A stretch of DNA of 64,000 nucleotides from the NCBI RefSeq assembly GCF_029873215.1, contig NZ_CP123620.1, positions 124,001-188,000 on the forward strand. Direction: 5' to 3'. Shown here piece by piece: positions 6,514-14,570 of this stretch. The DNA comes from Nocardioides sp. BP30. Its GTDB lineage: Bacteria; Actinomycetota; Actinomycetes; Propionibacteriales; Nocardioidaceae. Numbering within the stretch: position 1 is the stretch's first letter; every line of letters begins with the position of its first letter. Both the position numbers and the translations under genes were made by a program. The notes below the pieces were generated by a model, which saw nothing but the letters and a program-made list of their open reading frames with translations, searched no databases and was not told where the DNA came from.

Positions 6514-9147
6514 TCAGCGGATCGGGACAGCCGTCACGATCCGGTTCCGGGTGTAGTGGAAGCGCCCCGAGGAGGCGTCGCGCAGCTCACCGGTGCAGGT
6601 CACCAGCTCCAGGCGGCGCTGCAGGGTCTGCCGGAAGAGGGAGCGCGGCAGCCGGCGCCGGTCGACCGAGTCGATCGAGACGATCCGCCAGCGCTGCCGG
6701 TGGCCCCCGACGTACGTCGTCACGATCTGGCCACGACGCGCCTGGTTCAGGCGGCTGAAGACCGCTGGGCTGTCGTGTGCGTCCGAGACGTGCCCGAAGA
6801 CCAGGGTCGTCCCCGCCACGGCGTCCAGGGCGGCCCCGCCCGTCCAGAGCCCACCCGAGCGGAGACCGGCCGGTGCCCTCAGCGTCGAGCCGTGGAAGGA
6901 CTCGGCGACCAGCGCCGACCGGAACCGGGCGCCGGGAAGCCTGACGAACCGTCCGGCCACTCGGGCCGGGTCGGCCACGCCCTCGAGGCCGGTGTCGATG
7001 TGCGGGTGCCGCGGGATCCTCGCCGGCCTCGGCTTGACGGTCACGGTCTCCTCCCCCGCCGGCGTCGTCCAGTCGGTGCCGGTGGTGGCGTGCGTCTGCA
7101 CCACCCGCTCCTCGAAGACGTAGCACCCCGCCTCCTTCGCCGGCCCGGCGTCGATCCGGTAGCTGCCGTCGCCGGCGAGGGCGGTGAACAGGCCGCCCGC
7201 GAAGAACGGGGCGGCCGACCAGTCCAGACCCTCGCAGGACCCGTTCCTCCGGGCCGCTATCGGGCCCAGTACCCGCCACTGACCCGGCACCGCGACGCCC
7301 TGCGTGCCCGTCACAGCGACGACGTCGACCAGCGCGCTGCCAGCCGTGACGAGCCGACGCTGGACCCGGGTGTGCAGCGCCGGCTGCGAGCGGACGGAGC
7401 TGGTCTCGGTGGCGGCACCGGCGACGGTCCAGGCTGTTGCGGCGAGGTAGTCGTCGGCCTCGCTCCTCTCGATGTAGGTGTAGCAGCCGGAGGCGGCCAC
7501 CCGGGTCGACCCGACCTTGTAGGAGCCGTCGCCGGTGATCGCGAACGTGCCGGAGCCGGCGACCTTCGCGCCCGCCCAGTCGAGGTGCTCGCAGGAGCCG
7601 TCCCTCGCCGGTGCGACGGGACCGAGCAGCTGCCAGTCCCCCGTGGTCGGATGGGCGCCGGTGCCGGACACCTGCACGTGATCGATCAGGGTGCTGCCGC
7701 GCTCGGCCTCCTGCGCGTCGACCTGGGTGGCCAGCGCGGGCGTCCAGACCTTGAAGTCGGTGAACGACGAGACCAGGGGTTGGGTCTGGTCGTCATCGTC
7801 CCCGTCCGCCGCGTGCGCCAGCTTCGCCCGCGTCCCCGCCTCGGGGGTGAACCCGTTCGGCTCGGTGGAGATCACCACCCACCAGTCGTGACCAGGGTCG
7901 AAGATCGCCGGGAAGTCCCAGTGGGCGTGAGCTGCGGCCCCGGTGCCGAGGACGTCGGCCGCGGTGAAGGTGTGCGTGGCGCCTGCGGGCACCGGCCCGG
8001 CCGGGTTGCTCTGGTGCACGGTGACGGTGACACCGACCATGCCGGCGCGATCGCCGGGGTCGCTGCCGTCGGTGCGCTTGTCGACACCCAGCGGGACCAG
8101 GGCCGCCGGCGGAGCCGCCCCGGCCAGGACCTCGGTGTCCTTCAGCGAGACCTGGCCCGCGTTGAACCCGACGCGTTGCGTCCCGCCGATGCTGGGCTGC
8201 AGCTTGTACTGGCTGTTCGCCAGCCTGGTGATGGACTCCTTGACCCTCACCGGGTTCGCCGCCGTGATCGCCGCACCGTCCGCCGAGACCCAGCGGTACT
8301 TCTTCACCGTGCCGTCGGACGCCAGCGCCGCATTCTCCGACCTGTCCGGGTCGAAGGTCATCGTGGCGCCGTCGCCCGAGATCGTCACGGCCGACGGCTG
8401 CTCGGCGTCGGGCAGCCACCGGGCGTCTCCGACGAGGGTCAGCGTGATCGCCGCGCCGTCGACCCAGTTGCCGGCGGCCGACTTCACGCCCGGGTGATCG
8501 ACCGTTCCGGCGGTGGTCGAGCCGTCGTCGAGCTGGACCGAGAAGCCGCCGGGGACGGCATAGCCGTCGTCGTCGGGTGCGAACTTCGCGACCCAGGCGA
8601 GGATCGCCGACCGGTCCGACTCCATCTCCTCGGCCGCGCCGGGGAACTCGCGATGGAACCCCTCGATCGACGCGCTCATGTAGGACGGGGCGGAGTTCAT
8701 CCCGAGGTCCTTGCCGACCACTGCCCACAGTGCCGCCGCCTCGGTGGCGTCGGCCTTGGCAGCGGCCATGAAGTGACTGATCGCAGCGCCGACCCTGGCG
8801 TTGGTCTTGGTGATCGGCGTCGTGGTGCCCGACGGCCAGGACGAGACACCCGCGTCGAAGCAGATCCCCTTCGTGCCGTCGGCCAGCTCGGCCACGCCGA
8901 GCTGGCGGCCGTCGGAGAGCACCCAGCCGGTGAAGCCGGGGTCGGACACCTTGCCGGGATAGCCATGGGCGCCGTCGTCCGCCCAGGCGGGTCCGACCAG
9001 CGCAGGCGCGAGCAGCGCCGGTCCGGCCAGGCCCGCCGCGCTCAGCGCCAGAACGGCGGCCAGTGCCACGGCGTGGACCCGGCGCGCCGCGCCGAGCCGT
9101 ACGGAGTCATCGGACGGACGGGTCCGCCCAGGGTGCAACAATCTCAT
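6514..9147 (-). CDS. Secreted multidomain surface protein with C-terminal sortase (class E/F-like) domain
   Basis: An 877-residue exported protein. The start at 9147 was chosen because GGGGG lies just upstream and the following segment is a typical long signal peptide, with an Arg-rich n-region, an Ala/Leu core and an AWA-type cleavage site near residue 57. The N-terminal part has a KGICFDAG segment, reminiscent of actinobacterial surface adhesins. Two tandem domains of about 110 residues follow in the middle; both carry the pattern LLGP/VLGP, GSCE-LDW, GDGSY and GCY. The last ~150 residues form a sortase fold: the catalytic His lies in GHVSD (about 786), the catalytic Cys in LELVTCTG (about 851) and an Arg in RNRIV (about 867-869). 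No LPXTG signal is present in the protein. A sortase tethered to the end of a large ectodomain is unusual. Confidence 0.75.
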   Translation of the reverse strand: MRLLHPGRTRPSDDSVRLGAARRVHAVALAAVLALSAAGLAGPALLAPALVGPAWADDGAHGYPGKVSDPGFTGWVLSDGRQLGVAELADGTKGICFDAGVSSWPSGTTTPITKTNARVGAAISHFMAAAKADATEAAALWAVVGKDLGMNSAPSYMSASIEGFHREFPGAAEEMESDRSAILAWVAKFAPDDDGYAVPGGFSVQLDDGSTTAGTVDHPGVKSAAGNWVDGAAITLTLVGDARWLPDAEQPSAVTISGDGATMTFDPDRSENAALASDGTVKKYRWVSADGAAITAANPVRVKESITRLANSQYKLQPSIGGTQRVGFNAGQVSLKDTEVLAGAAPPAALVPLGVDKRTDGSDPGDRAGMVGVTVTVHQSNPAGPVPAGATHTFTAADVLGTGAAAHAHWDFPAIFDPGHDWWVVISTEPNGFTPEAGTRAKLAHAADGDDDDQTQPLVSSFTDFKVWTPALATQVDAQEAERGSTLIDHVQVSGTGAHPTTGDWQLLGPVAPARDGSCEHLDWAGAKVAGSGTFAITGDGSYKVGSTRVAASGCYTYIERSEADDYLAATAWTVAGAATETSSVRSQPALHTRVQRRLVTAGSALVDVVAVTGTQGVAVPGQWRVLGPIAARRNGSCEGLDWSAAPFFAGGLFTALAGDGSYRIDAGPAKEAGCYVFEERVVQTHATTGTDWTTPAGEETVTVKPRPARIPRHPHIDTGLEGVADPARVAGRFVRLPGARFRSALVAESFHGSTLRAPAGLRSGGLWTGGAALDAVAGTTLVFGHVSDAHDSPAVFSRLNQARRGQIVTTYVGGHRQRWRIVSIDSVDRRRLPRSLFRQTLQRRLELVTCTGELRDASSGRFHYTRNRIVTAVPIR

Positions 9148-9335
9148 CGGTCCCCCTGTGGGATCGGGACCCGCCCTGGGGATCAGGACCTCGAAGAACC
9201 GTTCCTCGGGGCGGGTCGTCGGTGTCGTGCAGCAGGGCCGGGTGGCCCTTCTCCAGGGAGACGGATGAGCCGACAACGGCCTGATAGAAGCCGCTGTTAC
9301 AAATTGTTGCCTTGCACTTTCCTGCAGAAATTCTG

Positions 9336-9356
9336 ACCGCCGCGCCGCGCGGCGGT
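9336..9356 (-). terminator. Hairpin downstream of the GST-like gene
   Basis: ACCGCCGCG (9336-9344) and its complement (9348-9356) enclose a 3-base loop, 26 bases after the stop at 9382. The region between here and 9147 is AT-richer and probably holds the promoter of the sortase-fusion gene. Confidence 0.45.
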
Positions 9357-9381
9357 GCGCTAACGGCCTAGACCAGTGCGG

Positions 9382-10344
9382 TCAGCCGCGGCCGTGCGGG
9401 GTGAGCCATACCGCGGGGTCGGGCCCCTTCGGCACGATCTGCGAGGGATTGATGTCGCTGTGGACCACGTAGTAGTGGGCCTTGATCTGGTCGAAGTCGG
9501 TGTTCTCACCGAAGGCGGGCTGCTGGTAGAGGTCGCGGGCATAGCCCCACAGGTGCGGTAGCTCGGTCAGCTTCTGCCGGTTGCACTTGAAGTGGCCGTG
9601 GTAGACGGCGTCGAACCGGGCGAGCGTGGTGTACAGCCGTACGTCGGCCTCGGTGATGGCCTCGCCCATCAGGTAACGGGACTCGCCCAGCCGGTCCTCG
9701 AGCCAGTCCAGCGCCGCCCACAGCCGGTCGTAGGCCGCGTCGTACGCCTCCTGAGAGCCGGCGAAGCCGCAGCGGTAGACGCCGTTGTTGACCTCGGTGT
9801 AGACCCGCTTCATCACCGCCTCCATCTCCTCGCGCTGGTGGGCGGGCCACAGGTCGGGCGCGCCCTCGCGGTGATAGGAGCGCCACTCGAAGAAGAGGTC
9901 GTGGGTGATCCAGGGGAAGTCGTTGGTGACGACTTTGCCGGTCTCCACCTCGACGATGGCCGGCACCGTGATGCCGCGCGGATAGTCCGGGATCCGTCGG
10001 TCATAGGCGTCGCGCAGGAAGTGGATGCCGAGCACCGGGTCCACGCCGTCCGGGTCGAGGTCGAAGGTCCAGGAGCGGGCGTCGTGCGTCGGGCCGGGGA
10101 GGCCGAGGCTGATCACGTCCTCGAGACCCAGCAGCTGTCGCACGATGATCGTCCGGGTCGCCCACGGGCATGCCTTCGCCGCGATCAGCCGATACCGCCC
10201 CGGCTCGACCGGCCACAGATCACCGTCGCGTGGTCCGAACTCGGGCACGCGGGCATCGCGGGTGATCCGGTCGGAGATGTAGCGCACGTCGCGCTGGTAC
10301 TCCTCGCCGGGGGCGACGTAGCTGGGGGTGTGCTCGGCGGTCAT
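9382..10344 (-). CDS. Glutathionyl-hydroquinone reductase-like (Xi-class GST) protein
   Basis: Cytosolic thioredoxin-fold protein of the ECM4/YqjG (Xi-class) family. These enzymes reduce S-glutathionyl-hydroquinones; in actinobacteria the thiol partner is probably mycothiol, which is an inference. The active-site motif is CPWA. The family N-terminus YxRDxRYISDRIT, the long WTFDLDPDGVDPVLG segment and a helical C-terminal domain are visible. An in-frame GTG at 10374 and an ATG at 10353 also exist. I chose the ATG at 10344 because TAAGAT lies 7 bases upstream, the leaderless spacing used throughout this window. The protein is 320 residues long. Confidence 0.85.
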   Translation of the reverse strand: MTAEHTPSYVAPGEEYQRDVRYISDRITRDARVPEFGPRDGDLWPVEPGRYRLIAAKACPWATRTIIVRQLLGLEDVISLGLPGPTHDARSWTFDLDPDGVDPVLGIHFLRDAYDRRIPDYPRGITVPAIVEVETGKVVTNDFPWITHDLFFEWRSYHREGAPDLWPAHQREEMEAVMKRVYTEVNNGVYRCGFAGSQEAYDAAYDRLWAALDWLEDRLGESRYLMGEAITEADVRLYTTLARFDAVYHGHFKCNRQKLTELPHLWGYARDLYQQPAFGENTDFDQIKAHYYVVHSDINPSQIVPKGPDPAVWLTPHGRG

Positions 10345-10374
10345 GACATCCATCTTAGTTGGAGTTTCAATCAC
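10342..10374 (-). promoter_or_regulatory. Promoter and possible operator of the GST-like gene
   Basis: On the minus strand TAAGAT (10352-10357) precedes ATG 10344 by 7 bases. Immediately upstream lies TTGAAACTCCAACT, an AT-rich TTG-N-CAA dyad that could bind a MarR-type regulator. No regulator gene is adjacent. Confidence 0.4.
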
Positions 10375-10394
10375 ATGCTCCTTCGCGCCCCTCC

Positions 10395-10424
10395 CCGTTA
10401 CCCGCCGGGCGTGGGGGGTAACGG
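10395..10424. promoter_or_regulatory. Inverted repeat upstream of the HAD gene
   Basis: CCGTTACC (10395-10402) and GGTAACGG (10417-10424) are a perfect 8-bp inverted repeat with a 14-base spacer, ending 6 bases before the GTG start at 10431. It could be an operator overlapping the promoter. Confidence 0.4.
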
Positions 10425-10430
10425 AGTCCG

Positions 10431-11150
10431 GTGAGCTCCTCCGACGCGCAACCCGGCCTGGGTCTGGACACCGTCCTGCTCGACATCGACGGCACCTTGC
10501 TCGACTCGACGTACCACCATGCGATCGCCTGGTCGCGGGCGTTCGCCGCCGTCGGCGAGCCCATCCCGGTGCATCGCCTGCACCGGCTCATCGGGATGGG
10601 TGGCGACAAGCTGCTCGAGGCGGTCCTGGACCAGGAGACCCGGGAGCGACTCGGCGAGGAGCTCCAGGAGCGCTGGAAGCGGGAGTACGACGGGCTCATC
10701 GAGGAGACCAGGCTGCTCCCGGGCGCTCAGGCCCTCCTCGACCGGCTGCAGGGTCTCGGGCTCGAGGTCGTCCTGGCCAGCTCCAGCATCCCCGAGCACG
10801 CCGAGCACGCGTTGCGCGCCCTCGGCGCCGCCGGCCGAACCGACGCCTGGACGACAGCGGACGACGCCAGCGAGTCCAAGCCGCACCCCGAGCTGCTGGA
10901 GAAGGCCTTGGAGCAGGTCGGCGGCTCGCGCGCGGTGATGGTCGGGGACGCCACCTGGGACGTGGAGGCGGCGGCCCGGACCGGCATCCGCACCATCGCC
11001 CTGCGCAGCGGGGGCATCGGCGAGCAGGAGCTGCTCGACGCCGGTGCGGTGGCTGTCTACGACGACCCGCTGGACCTGCTCCAGCACCTCGAGGCCGCGC
11101 TCACCGCCGCCGTCGCCGCGGATCACGACGCGGCCGGAACGACCCCGTAG
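10431..11150 (+). CDS. HAD-superfamily phosphatase (phosphoglycolate phosphatase / beta-PGM-like)
   Basis: Haloacid-dehalogenase hydrolase of 239 residues acting on a small phosphorylated metabolite; the substrate is not identifiable. Motif I is DIDGTLLDS, with the two catalytic aspartates. A helical cap domain follows. Motif II contains ASSS, motif III is the Lys in ESKPHPE, and motif IV is VGDATWD. The start is GTG 10431. It is followed after about 50 bases by a three-gene overlapping cluster (membrane protein, LMW phosphatase, fructosamine kinase) and may share its promoter, so a role in clearing phosphorylated sugars is possible but inferred. Confidence 0.85.
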   Translation: MSSSDAQPGLGLDTVLLDIDGTLLDSTYHHAIAWSRAFAAVGEPIPVHRLHRLIGMGGDKLLEAVLDQETRERLGEELQERWKREYDGLIEETRLLPGAQALLDRLQGLGLEVVLASSSIPEHAEHALRALGAAGRTDAWTTADDASESKPHPELLEKALEQVGGSRAVMVGDATWDVEAAARTGIRTIALRSGGIGEQELLDAGAVAVYDDPLDLLQHLEAALTAAVAADHDAAGTTP

Positions 11151-11199
11151 CCCCCGCCGTACTCGTCCCGGCTTGGCCGGGCGTGTCACGATCAGCGTC

Positions 11200-11592
11200 G
11201 TGAGGTTCGTGTCGTGGCTCGCGGTGAACGCGGTGGCGCTCGCCGTGGTGCTGTGGCTGATCCCCGGGATCTACCTGGACGGGCCGACGCACGGCAGCGA
11301 GGAGATCAAGCACAAGATCCTGCCGCTGCTGGTGGTGGCGGTGATCCTGGGTGTGGTCTCGAAGCTGATCAAGCCCATCCTGACGATCCTGAGCCTCCCG
11401 CTGATCATCGTGACGCTGGGCCTGTTCCTGCTCGTCGTCAATGCCGCGATGCTCGGCCTGACCGCCTGGCTGCTGGGGCCGACCCGGATCGGCTTCCACG
11501 TGGACGGCTTCTGGCCTGCGGTGTGGGGCGGGCTGATCTTCGCGATCGCCGGCTTCTTCGCTCGCAGGCTGATCACGGACGAGCGGCGATGA
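11200..11592 (+). CDS. Phage-holin-family (DUF) small integral membrane protein
   Basis: A 130-residue membrane protein with four hydrophobic helices: WLAVNAVALAVVLWLIPG, LPLLVVAVILGVVSKLI, LPLIIVTLGLFLLVVNA and the WPAVWGGLIFAIAGFF region. It resembles the phage_holin_4_2/YvlD family of uncharacterised bacterial proteins; the name does not imply phage origin. The GTG at 11200 places the first helix at the N-terminus, but no clear ribosome site is seen. Its TGA overlaps the ATG of the next gene (ATGA), so the two are co-translated. Confidence 0.7.
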   Translation: MRFVSWLAVNAVALAVVLWLIPGIYLDGPTHGSEEIKHKILPLLVVAVILGVVSKLIKPILTILSLPLIIVTLGLFLLVVNAAMLGLTAWLLGPTRIGFHVDGFWPAVWGGLIFAIAGFFARRLITDERR

Positions 11593-12101
11593 TCCCCCCG
11601 CCACGGTCCGAGGACGCCTACGCCGTCGCGGTGGTGTGCCTGGGCAACATCTGCCGCAGCCCGATCGCCGAGGTCGTCCTGCGTGCCCGCCTGGACGATG
11701 TCGGCCTGCGCGACGTCGCGGTGGACAGCGCCGGCACCGGTGGCTGGCACGTCGGTGAGCCGATGGATCCGCGGGCGGCGGCGACGCTCCTGGCCGCCGG
11801 CTACGACCCGAGCCGGCATCGCGCGCAGCAGTGGGTACCTGCCTGGCGGGACCGGTTCGACCTGGTGCTCGCGATGGACGCGCAGAACCTCAGCGACCTC
11901 GGTGGCCGCGGCGAGCGCACCATGCTGTTCCGAGAGCACGACCCGGCCGGGGTGGGTGACGTCCCGGATCCCTACTACGGGAGCGACGACGGGTTCGGGG
12001 AGGTGCTGGCGATGGTGGAGCGGACGGCCGATGCCCTCGTGGCGGAGCTGGCCGCGACCCTCGCGGGTACGCCGGACGAGCGGGCGGTCCGGCCGCAGTG
12101 A
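11589..12101 (+). CDS. Low-molecular-weight protein-tyrosine phosphatase family
   Basis: A 170-residue LMW-PTP. The P-loop CLGNICRS (C-x5-R-S) lies near the N-terminus, at about residues 17-24, and the general-acid aspartate is in VPDPYYG. The ATG overlaps the stop of the membrane-protein gene, and its own stop overlaps the GTG of the fructosamine-kinase gene (GTGA at 12098-12101). In known biology, human LMW-PTP-A was identified as a ribulosamine-5-phosphatase and bacterial fructosamine-kinase homologues often neighbour such genes. Its substrate here may therefore be a phosphosugar-modified amine rather than phosphotyrosine. That reading is inference from context. Confidence 0.88.
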   Translation: MIPPPRSEDAYAVAVVCLGNICRSPIAEVVLRARLDDVGLRDVAVDSAGTGGWHVGEPMDPRAAATLLAAGYDPSRHRAQQWVPAWRDRFDLVLAMDAQNLSDLGGRGERTMLFREHDPAGVGDVPDPYYGSDDGFGEVLAMVERTADALVAELAATLAGTPDERAVRPQ

Positions 12102-12955
12102 CCCGGCTGCCGTCCATCGCGCGCCGCGCCGAGCAGCTGCTCGGGCGGGCGGTGGCGAGCACCGCTCCTGTCGCCGGCGGCGACGTGGCCACCGCCACCA
12201 AGCTGCGGCTGGCGGACGGCAGCCAGGCCCTGATGAAGACGCTGCCGCACTGCCCCGACACGTTCTTCCCCACCGAGGCACGCGGCCTGGCCTGGCTCGC
12301 CGAGGCCGGCGGCGTACGGGTCCCGGAGGTGCTGGCGGCGGAGGCCGACTGCCTGATCCTGCGCTGGATCGAGCCCGGGCGGCCGACCGCCGAGACCGCC
12401 GAGGAGCTCGGCCGCGCGCTGGCCCGCACGCACCGCGCGGGCGCCGACACCTTCGGCCTGGACGAGGACGGCTTCATCGCCCGGCTGCCGCTGCCGAACG
12501 CGCCGGCGCCGACGTGGGCCGAGTTCTTCACCACCCGACGGGTGCTGCCCTACCTCAAGCTCGCCCACGATCGCGGCAGCGTCGACGACCACCATGTCGC
12601 CACGATCGAGCGGGCGCTGACACGGGTCGCGGCCATCGTCCCGGAGGAGCCGCCGGCCCGGTTGCACGGTGACCTGTGGACCGGCAACGTGCTCTGGTCC
12701 CATGACGGCGAGGCCCGGGTGATCGACCCGGCCGCCTACGGCGGGCACCGCGAGATGGACCTGGCCATGCTGACGCTCTTCGGCCTGCCGCACCTCGAGC
12801 GTCTCCAGGAGGCGTACGTCGAGGCCTTCCCGCTGGCCGACGGCTGGGAGGAGCGGCTCGGTCTCCACCAGCTCTTCCCGCTGCTCGTCCACGCCTGCCT
12901 GTTCGGCGGGGGCTACGGCGTACGCGCCGCCAACGTCGCCTCGCGCTACGCCTGA
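12098..12955 (+). CDS. Fructosamine/ketosamine 3-kinase family protein
   Basis: Aminoglycoside-phosphotransferase-like kinase of the fructosamine-3-kinase family. It phosphorylates ketoamine (glycation) adducts, which then decompose and free the protein amine. Visible features are the nucleotide-binding Lys in ALMKTLPHCP, the catalytic loop LHGDLWTGNVLW and the metal-binding VIDPAAYGGHREMDLAM. The 285 residues match family size. The start overlaps the phosphatase stop by GTGA, so kinase and phosphatase are made together. The bacterial enzymes tested usually prefer ribulosamines or erythrulosamines. Confidence 0.88.
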   Translation: MTRLPSIARRAEQLLGRAVASTAPVAGGDVATATKLRLADGSQALMKTLPHCPDTFFPTEARGLAWLAEAGGVRVPEVLAAEADCLILRWIEPGRPTAETAEELGRALARTHRAGADTFGLDEDGFIARLPLPNAPAPTWAEFFTTRRVLPYLKLAHDRGSVDDHHVATIERALTRVAAIVPEEPPARLHGDLWTGNVLWSHDGEARVIDPAAYGGHREMDLAMLTLFGLPHLERLQEAYVEAFPLADGWEERLGLHQLFPLLVHACLFGGGYGVRAANVASRYA

Positions 12956-13059
12956 GCGCCTCCCGATCGTCCGGGCGATGGCACCCCCGACGGTGTGTAA
13001 CGCCGCAGGGCACTCACGCGCTTGAAGAGTGACGGCACGGACCATCGCCCACACCAGCC

Positions 13060-13091
13060 GTCACTTGCGTCACTTCTGTCACACGAGTTAC
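13060..13091 (+). promoter_or_regulatory. Four tandem GTNAC boxes (MtrA-like) upstream of the RTX gene
   Basis: GTCAC at 13060, 13069 and 13078 and GTTAC at 13087 are spaced exactly 9 bases apart. This gives three overlapping copies of GTNACNNNNGTNAC, the direct-repeat motif described for the response regulator MtrA. The array lies about 100 bases upstream of a secreted-protein gene. GlnR uses a related GTNAC half-site with a different spacing. Confidence 0.55.
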
Positions 13092-13188
13092 ACAGGTTCT
13101 CAACAGATTCTCATGTGAGCGTCGGGGTACCCACGCATTCGAAGCAACAGCCATCCTCCCCATGGCCCTGCCGAAGGGATACAGACAC

Positions 13189-14469
13189 ATGCATCACCTC
13201 TTCCGCCGCATCGCGGTCCCGGCGCTCGCCGCCGGCCTCCTCACCGTGCCCGCCCTGGGTGCCGCCTACGCCGACGGCGGCTCGACCGCCGCGGGCGACG
13301 CCGTGCCGGCCGGACTGGTCTGCAACGGGGTGGCGCCGACCCTGTGGGCGACCGCCGACAACCAGACCATCACCGGCACGCCGGGCAACGACGTCATCGC
13401 CGCCAACGGCTTCCACGGCCTGACCATCAGAGGCGGCGCCGGCGACGACCAGATCTGCGGCGCCAACGACCCAGCCGGCACCGCCAGCAACACCACCCTC
13501 GACGGCGGGGACGGCAACGACACACTCATCAGCACCGGTGGCCGCGACCGCCTCATCGGCGGCGCCGGCAACGACCGCCTGACCGGCACGATCAACAACG
13601 ACGTCGTCTACACCACCGACGGCTACACCGCCGGAGCCGCCGGCATCACCGTCAATCTCGCGGCCGGAACCGTCACGGGTGCGCGGAGCGGCACCGACAC
13701 GCTCTCCGGCCTCGACCAGGCCCGGATCTTCGGCACCGACGGGAACGACCTCTTCCTGGGCGACGACGCCGCGAACTGGTTCGACGGCGGCGCCGGCGCG
13801 GACGAGATCCACGGCTACGGTGGCGACGACTGGTTCCACGCCGTCAACCCGAAGTACGTCGGCGGCAACGCCGGCAACGACACCGTCACCGTCGGGTACG
13901 GCGGCACGGTCGCCGGCGGCAAGGGCGACGACACCATCGCCGCGGACCCCAACAACCAGCTCTCCGGTGCCAGCGCCGACAGTGGCACCCCCGTCACCGG
14001 CTACACGCTGAGCGGCAACACCGGCGACGACACGTTCAAGATCGGCACCCTCAAGACCGACGCGACGACGTGGAGCACCGCTGCCACGCTGCACTGGAAG
14101 GGCACCGTCTCGGGCGGCAAGGGCACCGACGCGATCGACTTCTCCTGGCTCGGCGACAAGGCCGCGCTGCGCACCTCGATCGCCGCCGGAACCGCGAACT
14201 GGGCGCTCGGGCACATCGACTACACCACCACCGAGAAGATCGTCGGCACCCCCGGCGACGACCTGCTCAAGGGCGGCTCGGGCAACGACATCCTCTACGG
14301 CCAGGAGGGCGACGACACCCTGCGCGGTCGCCACGGCAACGACAACCTGCACGGCAAGCAGGGCGACGACCTGATCCTCGGTGGTGTCGGCACGGACAAG
14401 GCGAACGGCGGCCAGGGCAGCGACACCTGCAAGAGCGCCGAGCACGCCAAGGCCTGCGAGTACCACTGA
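13189..14469 (+). CDS. Secreted RTX-type calcium-binding repeat protein
   Basis: A 426-residue secreted protein with a signal peptide (Arg-Arg, then AVPALAAGLLTVPALGAAYA). Many hemolysin-type GGxGxDxxx nonapeptides follow, for example GGAGDDQ, GGDGNDT, GGAGNDR and QEGDDTLRGRHGNDNL. These are the parallel-beta-roll repeats that bind calcium outside the cell. No catalytic domain is recognisable. An upstream in-frame ATG exists at 13162. ATG 13189 is chosen because GAAGGGA precedes it by 9 bases and the signal peptide starts there. The C-terminus ends in a Cys-containing SDTCKSAEHAKACEYH tail. Four MtrA-like boxes lie upstream. Confidence 0.8.
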   Translation: MHHLFRRIAVPALAAGLLTVPALGAAYADGGSTAAGDAVPAGLVCNGVAPTLWATADNQTITGTPGNDVIAANGFHGLTIRGGAGDDQICGANDPAGTASNTTLDGGDGNDTLISTGGRDRLIGGAGNDRLTGTINNDVVYTTDGYTAGAAGITVNLAAGTVTGARSGTDTLSGLDQARIFGTDGNDLFLGDDAANWFDGGAGADEIHGYGGDDWFHAVNPKYVGGNAGNDTVTVGYGGTVAGGKGDDTIAADPNNQLSGASADSGTPVTGYTLSGNTGDDTFKIGTLKTDATTWSTAATLHWKGTVSGGKGTDAIDFSWLGDKAALRTSIAAGTANWALGHIDYTTTEKIVGTPGDDLLKGGSGNDILYGQEGDDTLRGRHGNDNLHGKQGDDLILGGVGTDKANGGQGSDTCKSAEHAKACEYH

Positions 14470-14570
14470 TCGACTGATCCACGGCTGACCCTGACCGGGG
14501 CGGTCCTGGACGTGCTGACCCGCCGTACGCTGCGGGCCGGGGCGTCCTGGGGCCGCCCCGGTCGGCGCGC

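Noticed and set aside
6259..9336. 1025-codon plus-strand open frame over the sortase-fusion gene
   Set aside because: Low-complexity Arg/Gly/Pro translation opposite a gene with signal peptide, repeats and catalytic motifs; high-GC antisense artefact.
11200..11592. Prophage remnant suggested by the holin-family protein
   Set aside because: The phage_holin_4_2 family is widespread in bacterial chromosomes, and no other phage gene is present in the window.
12990..13006. TGTAACGCCGCAGGG near 12995 as a fourth copy of the palindrome family
   Set aside because: Only the first eight bases match, and no inverted arm follows.
14485..14570. Terminator formed by CCGGGGCGG and CCGCCCCGG downstream of the RTX gene
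   Set aside because: The arms are more than 50 bases apart with competing GC pairings; not convincing as a hairpin.
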